Below are positions 15,798 to 24,322 of a DNA stretch of 64,000 nt, piece by piece. The notes beneath the pieces were generated by a model that was not told the origin of the DNA, searched no databases, and worked only from the letters and a program-made list of their open reading frames with translations. Positions within the stretch are counted from its first letter, which is position 1; the number at the start of each line of letters is the position of its first letter. The position numbers were made by a program, and so were the translations under genes. Source of the DNA: CAVWTN01 sp963757945 (lineage in GTDB: Bacteria > Vulcanimicrobiota > Vulcanimicrobiia > Vulcanimicrobiales > Vulcanimicrobiaceae); the NCBI GenBank assembly GCA_963757945.1, contig CAVWTN010000002.1, positions 186,001 through 250,000 on the forward strand, given 5' to 3'.

Positions 15798-16691
15798 TCA
15801 ACGAGGAAGTTGCTGTTGCGTCGACGGCGGGGGAGGCGGTGGACTCTGCGCGGGATGCTCCACGGCCACCCACAGCCAGCCCAGTGCGAGCGTGACGAGC
15901 AGCACGATCGCCGAGGCGAGCCGGCGCATGGGGATCGCATGCGCGGGCGATGCGGGAGCGGCGGCCAGCAGATCGCGCGCGATCACGAGCGTCGCGTTTT
16001 GCCGAATGCCGCGCGCTCGCACGAGCTGCAGGAGGCGGGCTACGATGTCGCTCGAGGTCGCGTCGTCGGCGAGCACCGAGCCGAGCTCCTCGCTGCCGAA
16101 CGCGCGATGGAAGCCGTCGGTGCACAGCACGAGCCGATCGCCCGGCATCAGCTCGACGTGCGCGATGCTCGCCTCGAGTTTCGCCTGGGTGCCGAGGCTT
16201 CGCCACAGCAACCGGCGGCGCGGGCGCACGACCGCGCCGATCGCCGTGCTCGGCACGGCATCGAGCGTCATCGCATCGTCGACCGTCAACATTTCCACGC
16301 GGCCGAGCCGCAACAAATACGCGCGCGCGTCGCCGACGTGTCCGACGAAGGCGTGCTCGCCGGCCACGATCGCGCCCGTGACGGAGGCCCCGCTCGCGAC
16401 GTAGTCCGCGTTGCTCCCGCCGAGTTCGAACAGGCGCGCGTTCGCGTGTTCGAACGCGCCGAGCAGGAGCGTGCGCACGTTCGAAGGCGCGAGCGAACCG
16501 CCGCCGCGCAGCTTACGGCGCAAGAACTCGCGCATCGTCGAGAGCGCGACCGCGGCGACGGGGCCGGTGCGGCCGCTCGAGCCGAAGCCGTGCGCAACGC
16601 AGAAAAAGCTGACGTTCGGGGCGAGCACTTCGCTGAGATGCGCGTCGCCGCAGGCGGCGCCGCCCGGTTCGAACCCGACCGCTACGTCCAT
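15798..16691 (-). CDS. PP2C-like protein phosphatase, probably degenerate
   Basis: 297 residues: PP2C fold (about 1-245), one membrane helix near 255-275 and a Pro/Gln tail. HVGDARAYLLR (117-127) and LVLCTDGFHRAF (D192) are conserved. Two metal-binding Asp are changed: the DGMGG motif reads VAHGFGSSG, with H34 in place of Asp, and the final DN motif reads RQNATLVIA, with Q231 in place of Asp. By position this matches PstP, which dephosphorylates PknA/B targets. With these changes it may be a pseudophosphatase or bind metal differently. It overlaps the upstream FHA gene by 10 bases. Confidence 0.75.
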   Translation of the reverse strand: MDVAVGFEPGGAACGDAHLSEVLAPNVSFFCVAHGFGSSGRTGPVAAVALSTMREFLRRKLRGGGSLAPSNVRTLLLGAFEHANARLFELGGSNADYVASGASVTGAIVAGEHAFVGHVGDARAYLLRLGRVEMLTVDDAMTLDAVPSTAIGAVVRPRRRLLWRSLGTQAKLEASIAHVELMPGDRLVLCTDGFHRAFGSEELGSVLADDATSSDIVARLLQLVRARGIRQNATLVIARDLLAAAPASPAHAIPMRRLASAIVLLVTLALGWLWVAVEHPAQSPPPPPPSTQQQLPR

Positions 16692-17110
16692 CGCGCGGAG
16701 CCTATCACCGTGACGCGCGCGAACCCGAGATCGATCTCATCGCCGACGGCAATCGGCTCGGCGTCCTCAAGCAATCGCGCGTTCAGGAACGTCCCGTTGC
16801 GACTCTGCAGATCGCGCAGGAGCAGCGTTCCGTCGACTTGATCGATGCGAGCATGCATTCGGCTCACCTGCGCATCCAAGAGTACGAGCGATGCTTCGGG
16901 CGAACGGCCGATCGTCACCGGGATCGGAACGCGCACCACGCGAGCCTCACCTTTCTCCTCCACGCGAAGCTCGAGTGCCTGCCGGCCGGGCCCCTCATCC
17001 GCGGGCTCGGCGCGCCGCCGCGCGCGCGGCCAGGCAAGTGCGACGAACGCGCCGAGCGCTCCCGACGCGACGACCGACACGATGCGCCCCGCGCCCTCGA
17101 CCGGCATCAT
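16682..17110 (-). CDS. Membrane-anchored FHA-domain protein, FhaB-like
   Basis: 142 residues: an N-terminal membrane helix (IVSVVASGALGAFVALAW), a short charged linker, and an FHA domain from about 55 on, with VTIGRSPEASLVLLD, VSRMHARI and LQSRNGTFLN, that is, the phosphothreonine-binding Gly-Arg, Ser-x-x-His and Asn-Gly residues. FHA domains read Ser/Thr-kinase marks; in mycobacteria FhaB next to pstP and rodA links kinase signalling to cell-wall synthesis. It overlaps the genes on both sides (4 and 10 bases). Confidence 0.85.
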   Translation of the reverse strand: MMPVEGAGRIVSVVASGALGAFVALAWPRARRRAEPADEGPGRQALELRVEEKGEARVVRVPIPVTIGRSPEASLVLLDAQVSRMHARIDQVDGTLLLRDLQSRNGTFLNARLLEDAEPIAVGDEIDLGFARVTVIGSARWT

Positions 17111-17814
17111 GCCGCCCCGCCGGCGACGATCTCGAGATCGCTATCGCCCAGCCGCAACTCGTCGCCCGCGCGCAGAGCGCCGCTCGAGCAACGCCGCCCG
17201 TTCAACAGCACGCCGTTCGTCGAATCCAAGTCGCGAAACGTCACCCCGCCCGCCGGGTCGACGTCGCACGCGAGGTGGCGGCGCGAAATGCGCGGATCCT
17301 GCAGGACGAAGTCGCACGACGGATCGCGTCCGATCACGAGGCTCCGGTCGATCGTCACGCGCGCACCGATCGGCACGCCGCGCCGCACGGCGAGCGAAAG
17401 ACGTGAAACGGGCAAGGGACGCTCCGCTTCGCGCGGGGCATCTCCGCCACGCGTTCCGTCGAACGCGATCGTGACGGTGCCGAGCGGCACGCCGGGATCG
17501 GCTTCCAGCCGGATCGACGGCGCGCGAGCGAGCGGCCGATCGGCTCTCTCGGCAAGCCGTGCGACGACGGCGCTCCACTGCCGTTCCAGATCGTCCCGCT
17601 CGGCGGCGAGCGCCTCGAAATCCCGCTGGGCGACGAGCACGCGGACGGCGGCGTCGTCCCAGCGGCTCGGTTCGTTCCCCTCGAACGCGGTGATCAGCTT
17701 TCGCGCGACCTGCACCGGTTCGAGCGCGTTCGGGAACGCGAGCGCGAACGAGCGCTCGACCGCGGACTCCAAGCGCGCCTCCAGCGTCTCGAGGAAGCGC
17801 CCCACGTCACTCAC
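17107..17814 (-). CDS. DUF3662 and FHA-domain protein, FhaA-like
   Basis: 235 residues from the GTG at 17814, which overlaps the rsmB stop by 8 bases; the GTG at 17805 is an alternative. The N-terminal part (VGRFLETLEARLESAV, then PNALEPVQVARKLITAFEG) matches DUF3662, the domain in front of the FHA domain in actinobacterial FhaA. The C-terminal FHA domain shows LVIGRDPSCDFVLQDPRISR, RRHLACDV and LDSTNGVLLNG with intact phosphothreonine-binding residues. It heads the fhaA-fhaB-PP2C-rodA series and is coupled to rsmB. Confidence 0.85.
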   Translation of the reverse strand: MSDVGRFLETLEARLESAVERSFALAFPNALEPVQVARKLITAFEGNEPSRWDDAAVRVLVAQRDFEALAAERDDLERQWSAVVARLAERADRPLARAPSIRLEADPGVPLGTVTIAFDGTRGGDAPREAERPLPVSRLSLAVRRGVPIGARVTIDRSLVIGRDPSCDFVLQDPRISRRHLACDVDPAGGVTFRDLDSTNGVLLNGRRCSSGALRAGDELRLGDSDLEIVAGGAA

Positions 17815-19141
17815 GGCGCTCGATCCGAGCGATGTAGAACCCGTCGCGGCCTTCGATCCCAGGCGGCACGAGCAGCGCGCCGTCGCGAGCGAACGCGCCG
17901 AACGGCGCGGGCGGTTCGGCGAGCGCGAACCCGGGCGAACGCTCGAGGAACGCTGCGACGACGTCGCGGCCTTCACGCGGATCGGTCGAGCAGACGCTGT
18001 AGACGAGCCGGCCGCCCACGCGCACGCGCGCGGCCGCGGCATCGAGCAATTCGGACTGCGCGACAGCGAGGCGCTCTCCGTCCTGGGGGGTCTTGCGCCA
18101 GCGCGCCTCGGGATGGCGGCCGATGATCCCGAGCCCCGAACACGGCGCATCGAGCAGAACGGCATCGGCGTCACGCTCCGTGGCCACCACGTCGCGCGCG
18201 TCGCCGTGGCGCGTGCGCGCGCAGCTCACGCCGCTGCGGGCGAGCAGCGACTCCTGGACGCCGATTTTGCGCCGATCGCTCTCGACGCACGAGAGTTCGC
18301 CCCGATCCTGCATGCGCGCCGCGAGTTGCACGGTCTTGTTGCCGCGGCCGCTGCAGAGTTCGACGACGCGCTCGCCCGGTTGCGCGGCGAGCAGCGCGGC
18401 GGGGAACGCCGCGGATTCGCTCTGCACGCTCCAGCGGCCGCCGGGGTCGTCGTTCGCGATGCCGCCGGTCACGACGACCGTCTCCTCGACGAACTCCGAA
18501 CGCCGCGCCGCACCGCCGCGCGCGGCGAACTCCGCCGGCACATCGCCCGGCGTCGCGCGCAGGGCGTTCACCAGCACCGCATATTGCGGCGGTGCGTTGA
18601 CGCCCGCCAAGATCTCCGGGAGCAGCGTTCCGAAGGACTGGTCCCAGCCGCGCACGATCCAGGTCGGCAGCGAGGCCGCAAGCGCCGCTGCGTCGATCTC
18701 GCTCTTGCCGTCGCCCGGTCCGGGTGCGGGCGGCGCGTCCACGATGAACCGCCGCAGCACGGCGTTGACGAGGCCGGCCGTCCCCTTATGCCCGTAGCGC
18801 CGTGCAAGGTTGACGGTCTCATAGACCGCGGCGTGATCGTCGACGCCCCCCATGCAGCGCAACTGGTAGATGCCCAAGCGCAGGATCTCCGCGATCGCGG
18901 GCGGCAGCGGCTGCTCGCGTCCGCTCAGGTAGGGCGCGAGATACCAATCCAGGAGCCGGCGCATTTTGATCGAGCCGTAGGCGATCTCCGCGGCGAACGC
19001 GCGGTCGCGAGCGTCGAGGTCGGAGTTGCGGACGTGGTGGTCGAACGCGGCCTGCGCGCCGCGCTGCTCCGGCGAAAAGACGTCACGCACCGTGCGCAGC
19101 GCGACCTCGCGCGCGGAGACGCGCGGAGCCACCGCGTTCAC
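17807..19141 (-). CDS. rsmB: 16S rRNA (cytosine(967)-C5)-methyltransferase
   Basis: 444 residues from the GTG at 19141, which overlaps the fmt stop by 4 bases. An N-terminal NusB-like RNA-binding domain (REVALRTVRDVFSPEQRGAQ to RRFIVDA) is followed by the Rossmann methyltransferase: VVELCSGRGNKTVQLAARM binds SAM, and the two catalytic Cys are in DAPCSGLGIIGRHPEARW and VYSVCSTDP. It methylates C967 of 16S rRNA. The def-fmt-rsmB order is conserved in Firmicutes and others. Confidence 0.9.
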   Translation of the reverse strand: MNAVAPRVSAREVALRTVRDVFSPEQRGAQAAFDHHVRNSDLDARDRAFAAEIAYGSIKMRRLLDWYLAPYLSGREQPLPPAIAEILRLGIYQLRCMGGVDDHAAVYETVNLARRYGHKGTAGLVNAVLRRFIVDAPPAPGPGDGKSEIDAAALAASLPTWIVRGWDQSFGTLLPEILAGVNAPPQYAVLVNALRATPGDVPAEFAARGGAARRSEFVEETVVVTGGIANDDPGGRWSVQSESAAFPAALLAAQPGERVVELCSGRGNKTVQLAARMQDRGELSCVESDRRKIGVQESLLARSGVSCARTRHGDARDVVATERDADAVLLDAPCSGLGIIGRHPEARWRKTPQDGERLAVAQSELLDAAAARVRVGGRLVYSVCSTDPREGRDVVAAFLERSPGFALAEPPAPFGAFARDGALLVPPGIEGRDGFYIARIERRE

Positions 19142-20205
19142 GAGCGCCCCGCGAGGCCCGGCCGGCCCTCGCCCGCGAGCATCCGCGCCACGGCCGCACC
19201 GTCGGCCTCGCCTCGATTCGGCGCGATCGCGCGCTCGATGACCACGGCTCCCTCCCCACACGCCACCACGGCGATCTGCTTCATACTTCCCGCTTCCGGC
19301 ACCACGTGCCACGTGCCCGCTCGCGGTCCGGCCGGGCTCGACGCGGCGGCGAGCAGTTCCAGCTCGGCATCGGCGGCGAGCCGCGCGGAGACGATCTTCA
19401 CGCCCGCTCCCTCGCCCAGCAGCGCCCGCGCGAGCGGCTGCGGCGCGAGCGAGCGGATCTGGTTCACGACCGCGCGGGCCGGCCGCGCCCAGTCGATCGC
19501 GAGATCGTCCTTCGCGAGCGGGCGGGTCCGCGTGGCGGCGATCTCGCCGGCCGGGACGCCCAGCGCCGCCTGCGCAATGGGCTCCAGCGTGCCCGCGGCG
19601 ACCCCCTCGAGCGCCCGCACGAGCAAATCCGCACCGAGCGCCGCGAAGCGGTCGTGAAGCTCGCCGTAGGTCTCGCGCGGGCCGATCGGACGGGCCTCCT
19701 GAAGGAGGATGTCGCCCGTGTCCATTCCGGCGTCCATCAGCATGATCGTCACGCCGCTCGTGGTGGCTCCGTCGCGCAAGGCCGTTTGCAGCGGCGTCGC
19801 GCCGCGATAGCGCGGGAGCAGGCTCGGGTGCACGTTGAGAAATCCGAGCGGCGGCAGCGCCAAGAGCGCGCGCGGAACGATCTTGCCGTACGAGGCGAGC
19901 GCGAACAGCGCGGCGTTCGCGCCCTGGAGCGCTTCGAACGCATCGGAGAGCCGGACGGGTTCCAGGACGGTCAGCCCGAGCTCGAGCGCGGCCGCCTTGA
20001 CCGGGGTGGGGCGCAGGCGGTACCCGCGCCCGCTCGGCCGATCGGGCTGCGTGACGACGAGGCGCACGTCGCCGGCCGCGTCGAGCGCTCGAAGGGAGGG
20101 GACGGCGAAGTCGCTCGTCCCGAAAAAGACGGTGCGCAGCCTGCGCTGCGCCTCAGGCGGAAAGAGCGGCCTCTCTCTCGGATCCCGCCGCGGGCGCCGC
20201 GGCAT
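19138..20205 (-). CDS. fmt: Methionyl-tRNA formyltransferase
   Basis: 355 residues if the ATG at 20205 is used, overlapping the end of def by 53 bases; the conserved part begins later at RTVFFGTSDFAVPSLRAL, with no other standard start codon between. Catalytic Asn and His are in FLNVHPSLLPRYRGATPLQ, and MDAGMDTGDILLQ supplies the Asp. The C-terminal OB-like domain contacts initiator tRNA (RPLAKDDLAIDWARPA). It formylates Met-tRNA for initiation and sits directly after def, whose product removes the formyl group. Confidence 0.92.
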   Translation of the reverse strand: MPRRPRRDPRERPLFPPEAQRRLRTVFFGTSDFAVPSLRALDAAGDVRLVVTQPDRPSGRGYRLRPTPVKAAALELGLTVLEPVRLSDAFEALQGANAALFALASYGKIVPRALLALPPLGFLNVHPSLLPRYRGATPLQTALRDGATTSGVTIMLMDAGMDTGDILLQEARPIGPRETYGELHDRFAALGADLLVRALEGVAAGTLEPIAQAALGVPAGEIAATRTRPLAKDDLAIDWARPARAVVNQIRSLAPQPLARALLGEGAGVKIVSARLAADAELELLAAASSPAGPRAGTWHVVPEAGSMKQIAVVACGEGAVVIERAIAPNRGEADGAAVARMLAGEGRPGLAGRS

Positions 20206-20755
20206 GGTTTCGGCGCAACGCCGCGCCCTCGGCCTCGACCTCGGCCAGCGCGGCGTGCTCCTCTTGCGTAGCGGCCGGACGGATGTTCCGGGCCTTGTCC
20301 GTGTAGAGGATGCCGTCGAGGTGGTCCAATTCGTGTTGCAGGCAACGCCCGAAGAGCCCCGTCCCCTCGAGCGTGATCTTACGGCCGTTCCGGTCCAGCG
20401 CGCTGCAGACGACGCGTTCGAAGCGCTTGAGATCGCCGATCATGCCGGGGACCGACAGGCACCCCTCGACGGAATCGATCTCGCCCTCGGTCTCGATCAG
20501 CTGCGGGTTGATCAGCACCAGCGGGCCGCGTTCGTTCTTTTCGTTCTCCTCGGGCACGTCGAGCACGAAGAGCCGCTTGCTGACGTCCACCTGCGGCGCC
20601 GCGAGCCCGATCCCGGGCGCGTGGTACATCGTCTCGAACATGTCGTCGATCAACTGCTGAAAAATCGGGTCGCGCAATTCCTCGCGCTCGACCTTCTTCG
20701 CGACTTTTCGGAGGGTCGGATGCCCGTCCGTCAGGATCGTCCTCAGGTATGCCAT
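20153..20755 (-). CDS. def: Peptide deformylase
   Basis: 200 residues. All three deformylase motifs are intact: GIGLAAPQ, EGCLSVPG (metal-binding Cys) and QHELDHLDG (two metal-binding His and the catalytic Glu). It removes the formyl group from nascent N-terminal Met. A C-terminal Ala/Glu-rich tail of about 35 residues extends past the catalytic core. A TAGAAT -10-like box at 20765-20770 lies only 9 bases before the ATG, so the leader would be very short, although AGAGG lies within those 9 bases. Confidence 0.93.
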   Translation of the reverse strand: MAYLRTILTDGHPTLRKVAKKVEREELRDPIFQQLIDDMFETMYHAPGIGLAAPQVDVSKRLFVLDVPEENEKNERGPLVLINPQLIETEGEIDSVEGCLSVPGMIGDLKRFERVVCSALDRNGRKITLEGTGLFGRCLQHELDHLDGILYTDKARNIRPAATQEEHAALAEVEAEGAALRRNHAAAPAAGSEREAALSA

Positions 20756-20764
20756 CTTGCCTCT

Positions 20765-20770
20765 ATTCTA
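20765..20770 (-). promoter_or_regulatory. Candidate -10 box for def-fmt-rsmB
   Basis: TAGAAT on the minus strand, 9 bases ahead of the def ATG. A start site 6-8 bases downstream would leave about 3 leader bases. There is no clear -35 element. The assignment is by eye. Confidence 0.35.
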
Positions 20771-20920
20771 CCCTATGGCCGCTAGACCGGTTGCGCCTTT
20801 TTCGCGATGCGAAGAAGGTCCCGCACGCCCCGCTCCGCGCCGAAGCAACCGGCCGCCCTGAGGCTCCGCCGTCCGGCCCGGCGGCTCGCGAGCGCCCGCG
20901 GGCGAGGCGCTCAGAGGCGC

Positions 20921-22366
20921 TCAGAGGATGTAGCTGCTCAAGTTCGCGTTTTGAACCACGTCGCCGAGTTTCGCCTCGACGTAGGCCGCGTCGATGCGGA
21001 CCGGAGCGTTCTCCTCCGGGGCCGCGAACGACACGTCTTCGAGCAGGCGCTCGAGCACCGTATGCAGGCGGCGCGCTCCGATGTTCTCGCTCTGCTCGTT
21101 CACGCGCATCGCGAACGTCGCGATACGCTCGATGCCGTCCGGGCTGAATTCGAGCTTGACGCCGTCGGTCGCCATCAACTGGCGGTATTGCTCGGTCAGG
21201 GCGTTGCGCGGTTGCGTGAGGATCGTCTTGAAATCCTCGGCGGTCAGCGACTCGAGCTCGACGCGGATCGGAAAGCGGCCCTGCAGTTCCGGGATCAAGT
21301 CCGAGGGCTTGGTCACGTGAAAGGCGCCCGCCGCGATGAAGAGGATGTGGTCGGTCGCGAGCGGGCCGTGCTTGGTCGTGACCGTGCTGCCCTCGACGAT
21401 CGGCAAGATGTCGCGCTGCACGCCTTCGCGCGAGACGTCGGGACCGCGCGAGCCTTCGCGGCCGGCAACCTTGTCGATCTCGTCGATGAAGATGATGCCG
21501 TGTTCGGCGGCACGGCGCAGCGCTTCGCGCTTGACGGCGTCGTGGTCGATCAGCTTCGCCGCTTCTTCCGCCGTGAAGATGCGCCGCGCTTCCGCGACCG
21601 TCACGCGCTTGCGCGTCCGCTTCTTCGGCAAGAGCCCGCCGAACATCTCGCTCATGTCGCTGCCGCTGCCTTGGTCCGAGCCGCCGATCATGCCGATCGG
21701 CAGCGTCGGCGTTTCCTCCACGTCGATATCGACGAGCCGCACGTCGTAGAAGCCCCGCGCGATGTCGGCGCGCGCTTGCTCGCGGATCGCGGCGGAATTG
21801 GGATCTTGCTTCGAGGCCGCGCTCTGCGCGGGCGTCATCTGGTTCTGCTGCGGATAGGTGTTCCCGAAGATCGAGCCGAGCGCCGCGCCGAACGGGTTCG
21901 CGGGCGCCGCCGGTTGCGGCGGACACGTTTCGGGGAACAGCAGGTCGATGACGCGCTCGACCGCCTGTTTGTCGGCGCCCTCCGCGACGTCGCCGCGCCG
22001 CTCTTCCTGGACCATGCGCATCGAAGCTTCGACCAAATCGCGAACCATCGATTCGACATCGCGGCCGACGTAGCCGACCTCGGTGTATTTCGTCGCCTCG
22101 ACCTTGACGAACGGCGCACCCGCGAGCGTCGCGAGGCGGCGCGCGATCTCGGTCTTGCCGACGCCCGTCGGCCCGATCATCAGGATGTTCTTCGGGATGA
22201 TCTCACCGCGCATCTCGCCGACGATGCGTTCGCGGCGATAGCGATTGCGCATCGCGATCGCGACGGCGCGCTTGGCCTTCGCCTGTCCGACGATGTAGCG
22301 ATCCAGCTCGCCGACGATCTCGCGCGGCGTCAGCGAGGCGATCGCGGTGTCCGTGGAGGCGCCCAT
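20921..22366 (-). CDS. hslU: ATP-dependent protease ATPase subunit HslU (ClpY)
   Basis: 481 residues. TPREIVGELDRYIVGQAKAK opens the protein; Walker A is GPTGVGKTEIARRLA, Walker B is GIIFIDEIDKVAG; the I-domain insert lies at about 110-240; sensor Arg is in EQSENIGARRLHTVLERLLE; the C-terminus NANLSSYIL is the part that docks into HslV. HslU unfolds substrates and feeds them to the HslV peptidase. Here the two genes are separated by an M20 peptidase gene: hslU starts 1 base after the end of that gene. Confidence 0.95.
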   Translation of the reverse strand: MGASTDTAIASLTPREIVGELDRYIVGQAKAKRAVAIAMRNRYRRERIVGEMRGEIIPKNILMIGPTGVGKTEIARRLATLAGAPFVKVEATKYTEVGYVGRDVESMVRDLVEASMRMVQEERRGDVAEGADKQAVERVIDLLFPETCPPQPAAPANPFGAALGSIFGNTYPQQNQMTPAQSAASKQDPNSAAIREQARADIARGFYDVRLVDIDVEETPTLPIGMIGGSDQGSGSDMSEMFGGLLPKKRTRKRVTVAEARRIFTAEEAAKLIDHDAVKREALRRAAEHGIIFIDEIDKVAGREGSRGPDVSREGVQRDILPIVEGSTVTTKHGPLATDHILFIAAGAFHVTKPSDLIPELQGRFPIRVELESLTAEDFKTILTQPRNALTEQYRQLMATDGVKLEFSPDGIERIATFAMRVNEQSENIGARRLHTVLERLLEDVSFAAPEENAPVRIDAAYVEAKLGDVVQNANLSSYIL

Positions 22367-23752
22367 CTAGAACGCACCCGCGAGTTCGTCGTAGAGGTAC
22401 GCCATCGTCTCGATGCCGAGGAAGAACTGGTTCAGATCGAACTTTTCGTTGGGCGCATGGATCGCGTCGTCGGGGAGCCCGACGCCGATGAGAACCTGGG
22501 GCAGGCCGAGGATTCGATCGAAGCTCGAGACGGGCCCGATCGTCCCGCCCATTCCGATGAATACGGGCGCCTTGCCGAAGCCGCGTTCCATCGCGCGCGC
22601 CGCGGCGGCGACCGCCGGATGATTGCGCGAGGTCCCGACGGCGCGCACGTCGCCGCCCGCCTCGATCTCGAAGCGCACGCCGGGCGGAGCGCTCGCGATC
22701 AGGAAGTCGGTGACGGCGACCTTGACGCGTTCGGGATCCTGATGCGGAACCAAGCGCGCGGAGAGCTTCGCCTTCGCGTAACTCGGGACGATCGTCTTCA
22801 CGCCGGGCCCTTGGTAGCCGCCCCAGATTCCGTTGAGTTCCAGCGTCGGGCGCGACCACGCGCGCTCGAGCGGGATCCGGTCGCGCTCGCCGCCCGCAAG
22901 TTCGCAGACGCCGAGCGCGCGCGCCGTGCGAACCTCGTCGTACGGGAGGCCGGCGAGTTGCTCGCGCTCGTCCTCGGTCAGCTCGACCACGCCGTCGTAG
23001 AATCCGGGGACGGCAACGCGGCCGTTCTCGTCCTTCAAGGCGGCGAGCATCTGCGCGAGCGCCTCGATCGGGTTCTTCACGATCCCGCCGAACAAGCCCG
23101 AGTGCAGATCGGTCGCCGGCCCGTAGACGGCGACCTCCCATTCGACGAGCCCGCGCAGCGAAATCGTCAGCGATGGGACGTCCTCCGCGAACACGGACGT
23201 ATCGGAAACGACGACGACGTCGCACGCGAGCCGTTCGCGCTCGCGCGCGAGAAACGCCTCGAAATGCGGCGAGCCGATCTCTTCCTCGCCTTCGATCACG
23301 ACCTTCACGTTGATCGGAAGCCGCCCGTTCGCTCGCAGATGCGCCTCGAGCGCGGCGACGTGCATCAGCACCTGGCCCTTGTCGTCGACGGCGCCGCGTC
23401 CGAAGATCTTGCCTTCGCGCACTTCCGCGGCGAACGGCGGGGATTTCCAGAGCTCGAGCGGATCGACGGGCTGAACGTCGTGATGGCCGTAGATCAGAAC
23501 GGTCGGCGCGCCGGGCGCGTGCAGCCACGAACCGTAGGCGACCGGATGTCCCTGCGTCTCCAGGACGAGCGCTTCGGTGAGGCCCGCGGCGCGCATGCGA
23601 GCGACCGCCGTCTCCGCGGAACGGCGCACTTCCGCCGCGTAGGCGGGGTCACCTGAGATCGACGGACAGGCGACCCATTCCGTCAGCTCCGTGAGATAGC
23701 GATCCCGGTTCGCACGGATGTAGGCGACCACGTCGCCGGCCGTGACGGTCAT
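22367..23752 (-). CDS. M20-family dipeptidase/peptidase
   Basis: 461 residues. Metal-site motifs are intact: VLIYGHHDVQPVD (first His, Asp), FGRGAVDDKGQ (bridging Asp), VVIEGEEEIGSP (Glu), with the lid-domain His in PATDLHSGLFGG and the last His in DAIHAPNEKFDLNQF. It fits cytosolic nonspecific dipeptidases of the M20 family that hydrolyse short peptides. Its insertion between hslV (1 base upstream) and hslU (immediately downstream) suggests that it trims peptides released by the HslUV protease, which is an inference from location. Confidence 0.9.
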   Translation of the reverse strand: MTVTAGDVVAYIRANRDRYLTELTEWVACPSISGDPAYAAEVRRSAETAVARMRAAGLTEALVLETQGHPVAYGSWLHAPGAPTVLIYGHHDVQPVDPLELWKSPPFAAEVREGKIFGRGAVDDKGQVLMHVAALEAHLRANGRLPINVKVVIEGEEEIGSPHFEAFLARERERLACDVVVVSDTSVFAEDVPSLTISLRGLVEWEVAVYGPATDLHSGLFGGIVKNPIEALAQMLAALKDENGRVAVPGFYDGVVELTEDEREQLAGLPYDEVRTARALGVCELAGGERDRIPLERAWSRPTLELNGIWGGYQGPGVKTIVPSYAKAKLSARLVPHQDPERVKVAVTDFLIASAPPGVRFEIEAGGDVRAVGTSRNHPAVAAAARAMERGFGKAPVFIGMGGTIGPVSSFDRILGLPQVLIGVGLPDDAIHAPNEKFDLNQFFLGIETMAYLYDELAGAF

Positions 23753-23753
23753 G

Positions 23754-24287
23754 CTAGACCACCTCCACGGTGATGTCGTCGTTCGTGTAGATGCAGATCT
23801 TCGAGGCGATCTCCAGGGATGCGCGGGCGATCGCCTCCGCGTCGAGCGTGCTGAACTTGACGAGCGCTTGAGCCGCGGCCTGCGCGTACGGGCCGCCGCT
23901 GCCGATCGCAGCGATCCCCTCGTCGGGTTCGATCACGTCCCCGTTCCCGCTGATCACGAAGAGCTGCTCCGCGTTGCCGGCGATCAGCAACGCTTCCAAG
24001 CGGCGCAGCGCGCGATCCTGGCGCCAGTCCTTGGCGAGCTCGACGGCCGCGCGCATCAGGTTGCCCTTGAACTCCGCGAGCTTGCCCTCGAACTTCTCGA
24101 GCAGCGTGATCCCGTCCGCGGCGCTCCCCGCGAAGCCGACCAGCACCGTGCCGTTCGCGATGCGCCGCACCTTGCGCGCACCGTGCTTCATCACGGTCTT
24201 GTCGAAGGTCACTTGGCCGTCGCCCGCGATCGCGAGCTTGCCGCCGCGCCGCACGGCGAGGATCGTCGTCGAACGAATTCGCATCAC
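23754..24287 (-). CDS. hslV: ATP-dependent protease peptidase subunit HslV (ClpQ)
   Basis: 177 residues. The N-terminal threonine nucleophile should be T7 in MMRIRSTTILAVRRGG (or T8), so a short propeptide of about six residues must be removed, as in some Firmicutes, rather than only Met. AGDGQVTFDKTVMKHGARKV and LVGFAGSAADGITLLEKFEG are family signatures. It forms the proteolytic double ring capped by HslU. The order topA-trmFO-hslV is the Firmicutes order without xerC. Confidence 0.95.
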   Translation of the reverse strand: MMRIRSTTILAVRRGGKLAIAGDGQVTFDKTVMKHGARKVRRIANGTVLVGFAGSAADGITLLEKFEGKLAEFKGNLMRAAVELAKDWRQDRALRRLEALLIAGNAEQLFVISGNGDVIEPDEGIAAIGSGGPYAQAAAQALVKFSTLDAEAIARASLEIASKICIYTNDDITVEVV

Positions 24288-24322
24288 TCGCTAGGTATCC
24301 ACCGGGGGGGCCTTGGTTTCAT

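Noticed and set aside
16838..19657. Very long plus-strand open frame (939 codons) over the FHA, rsmB and fmt genes
   Set aside because: Composition is Ser/Arg/Ala-rich low complexity and it is antisense to three well-recognised genes.
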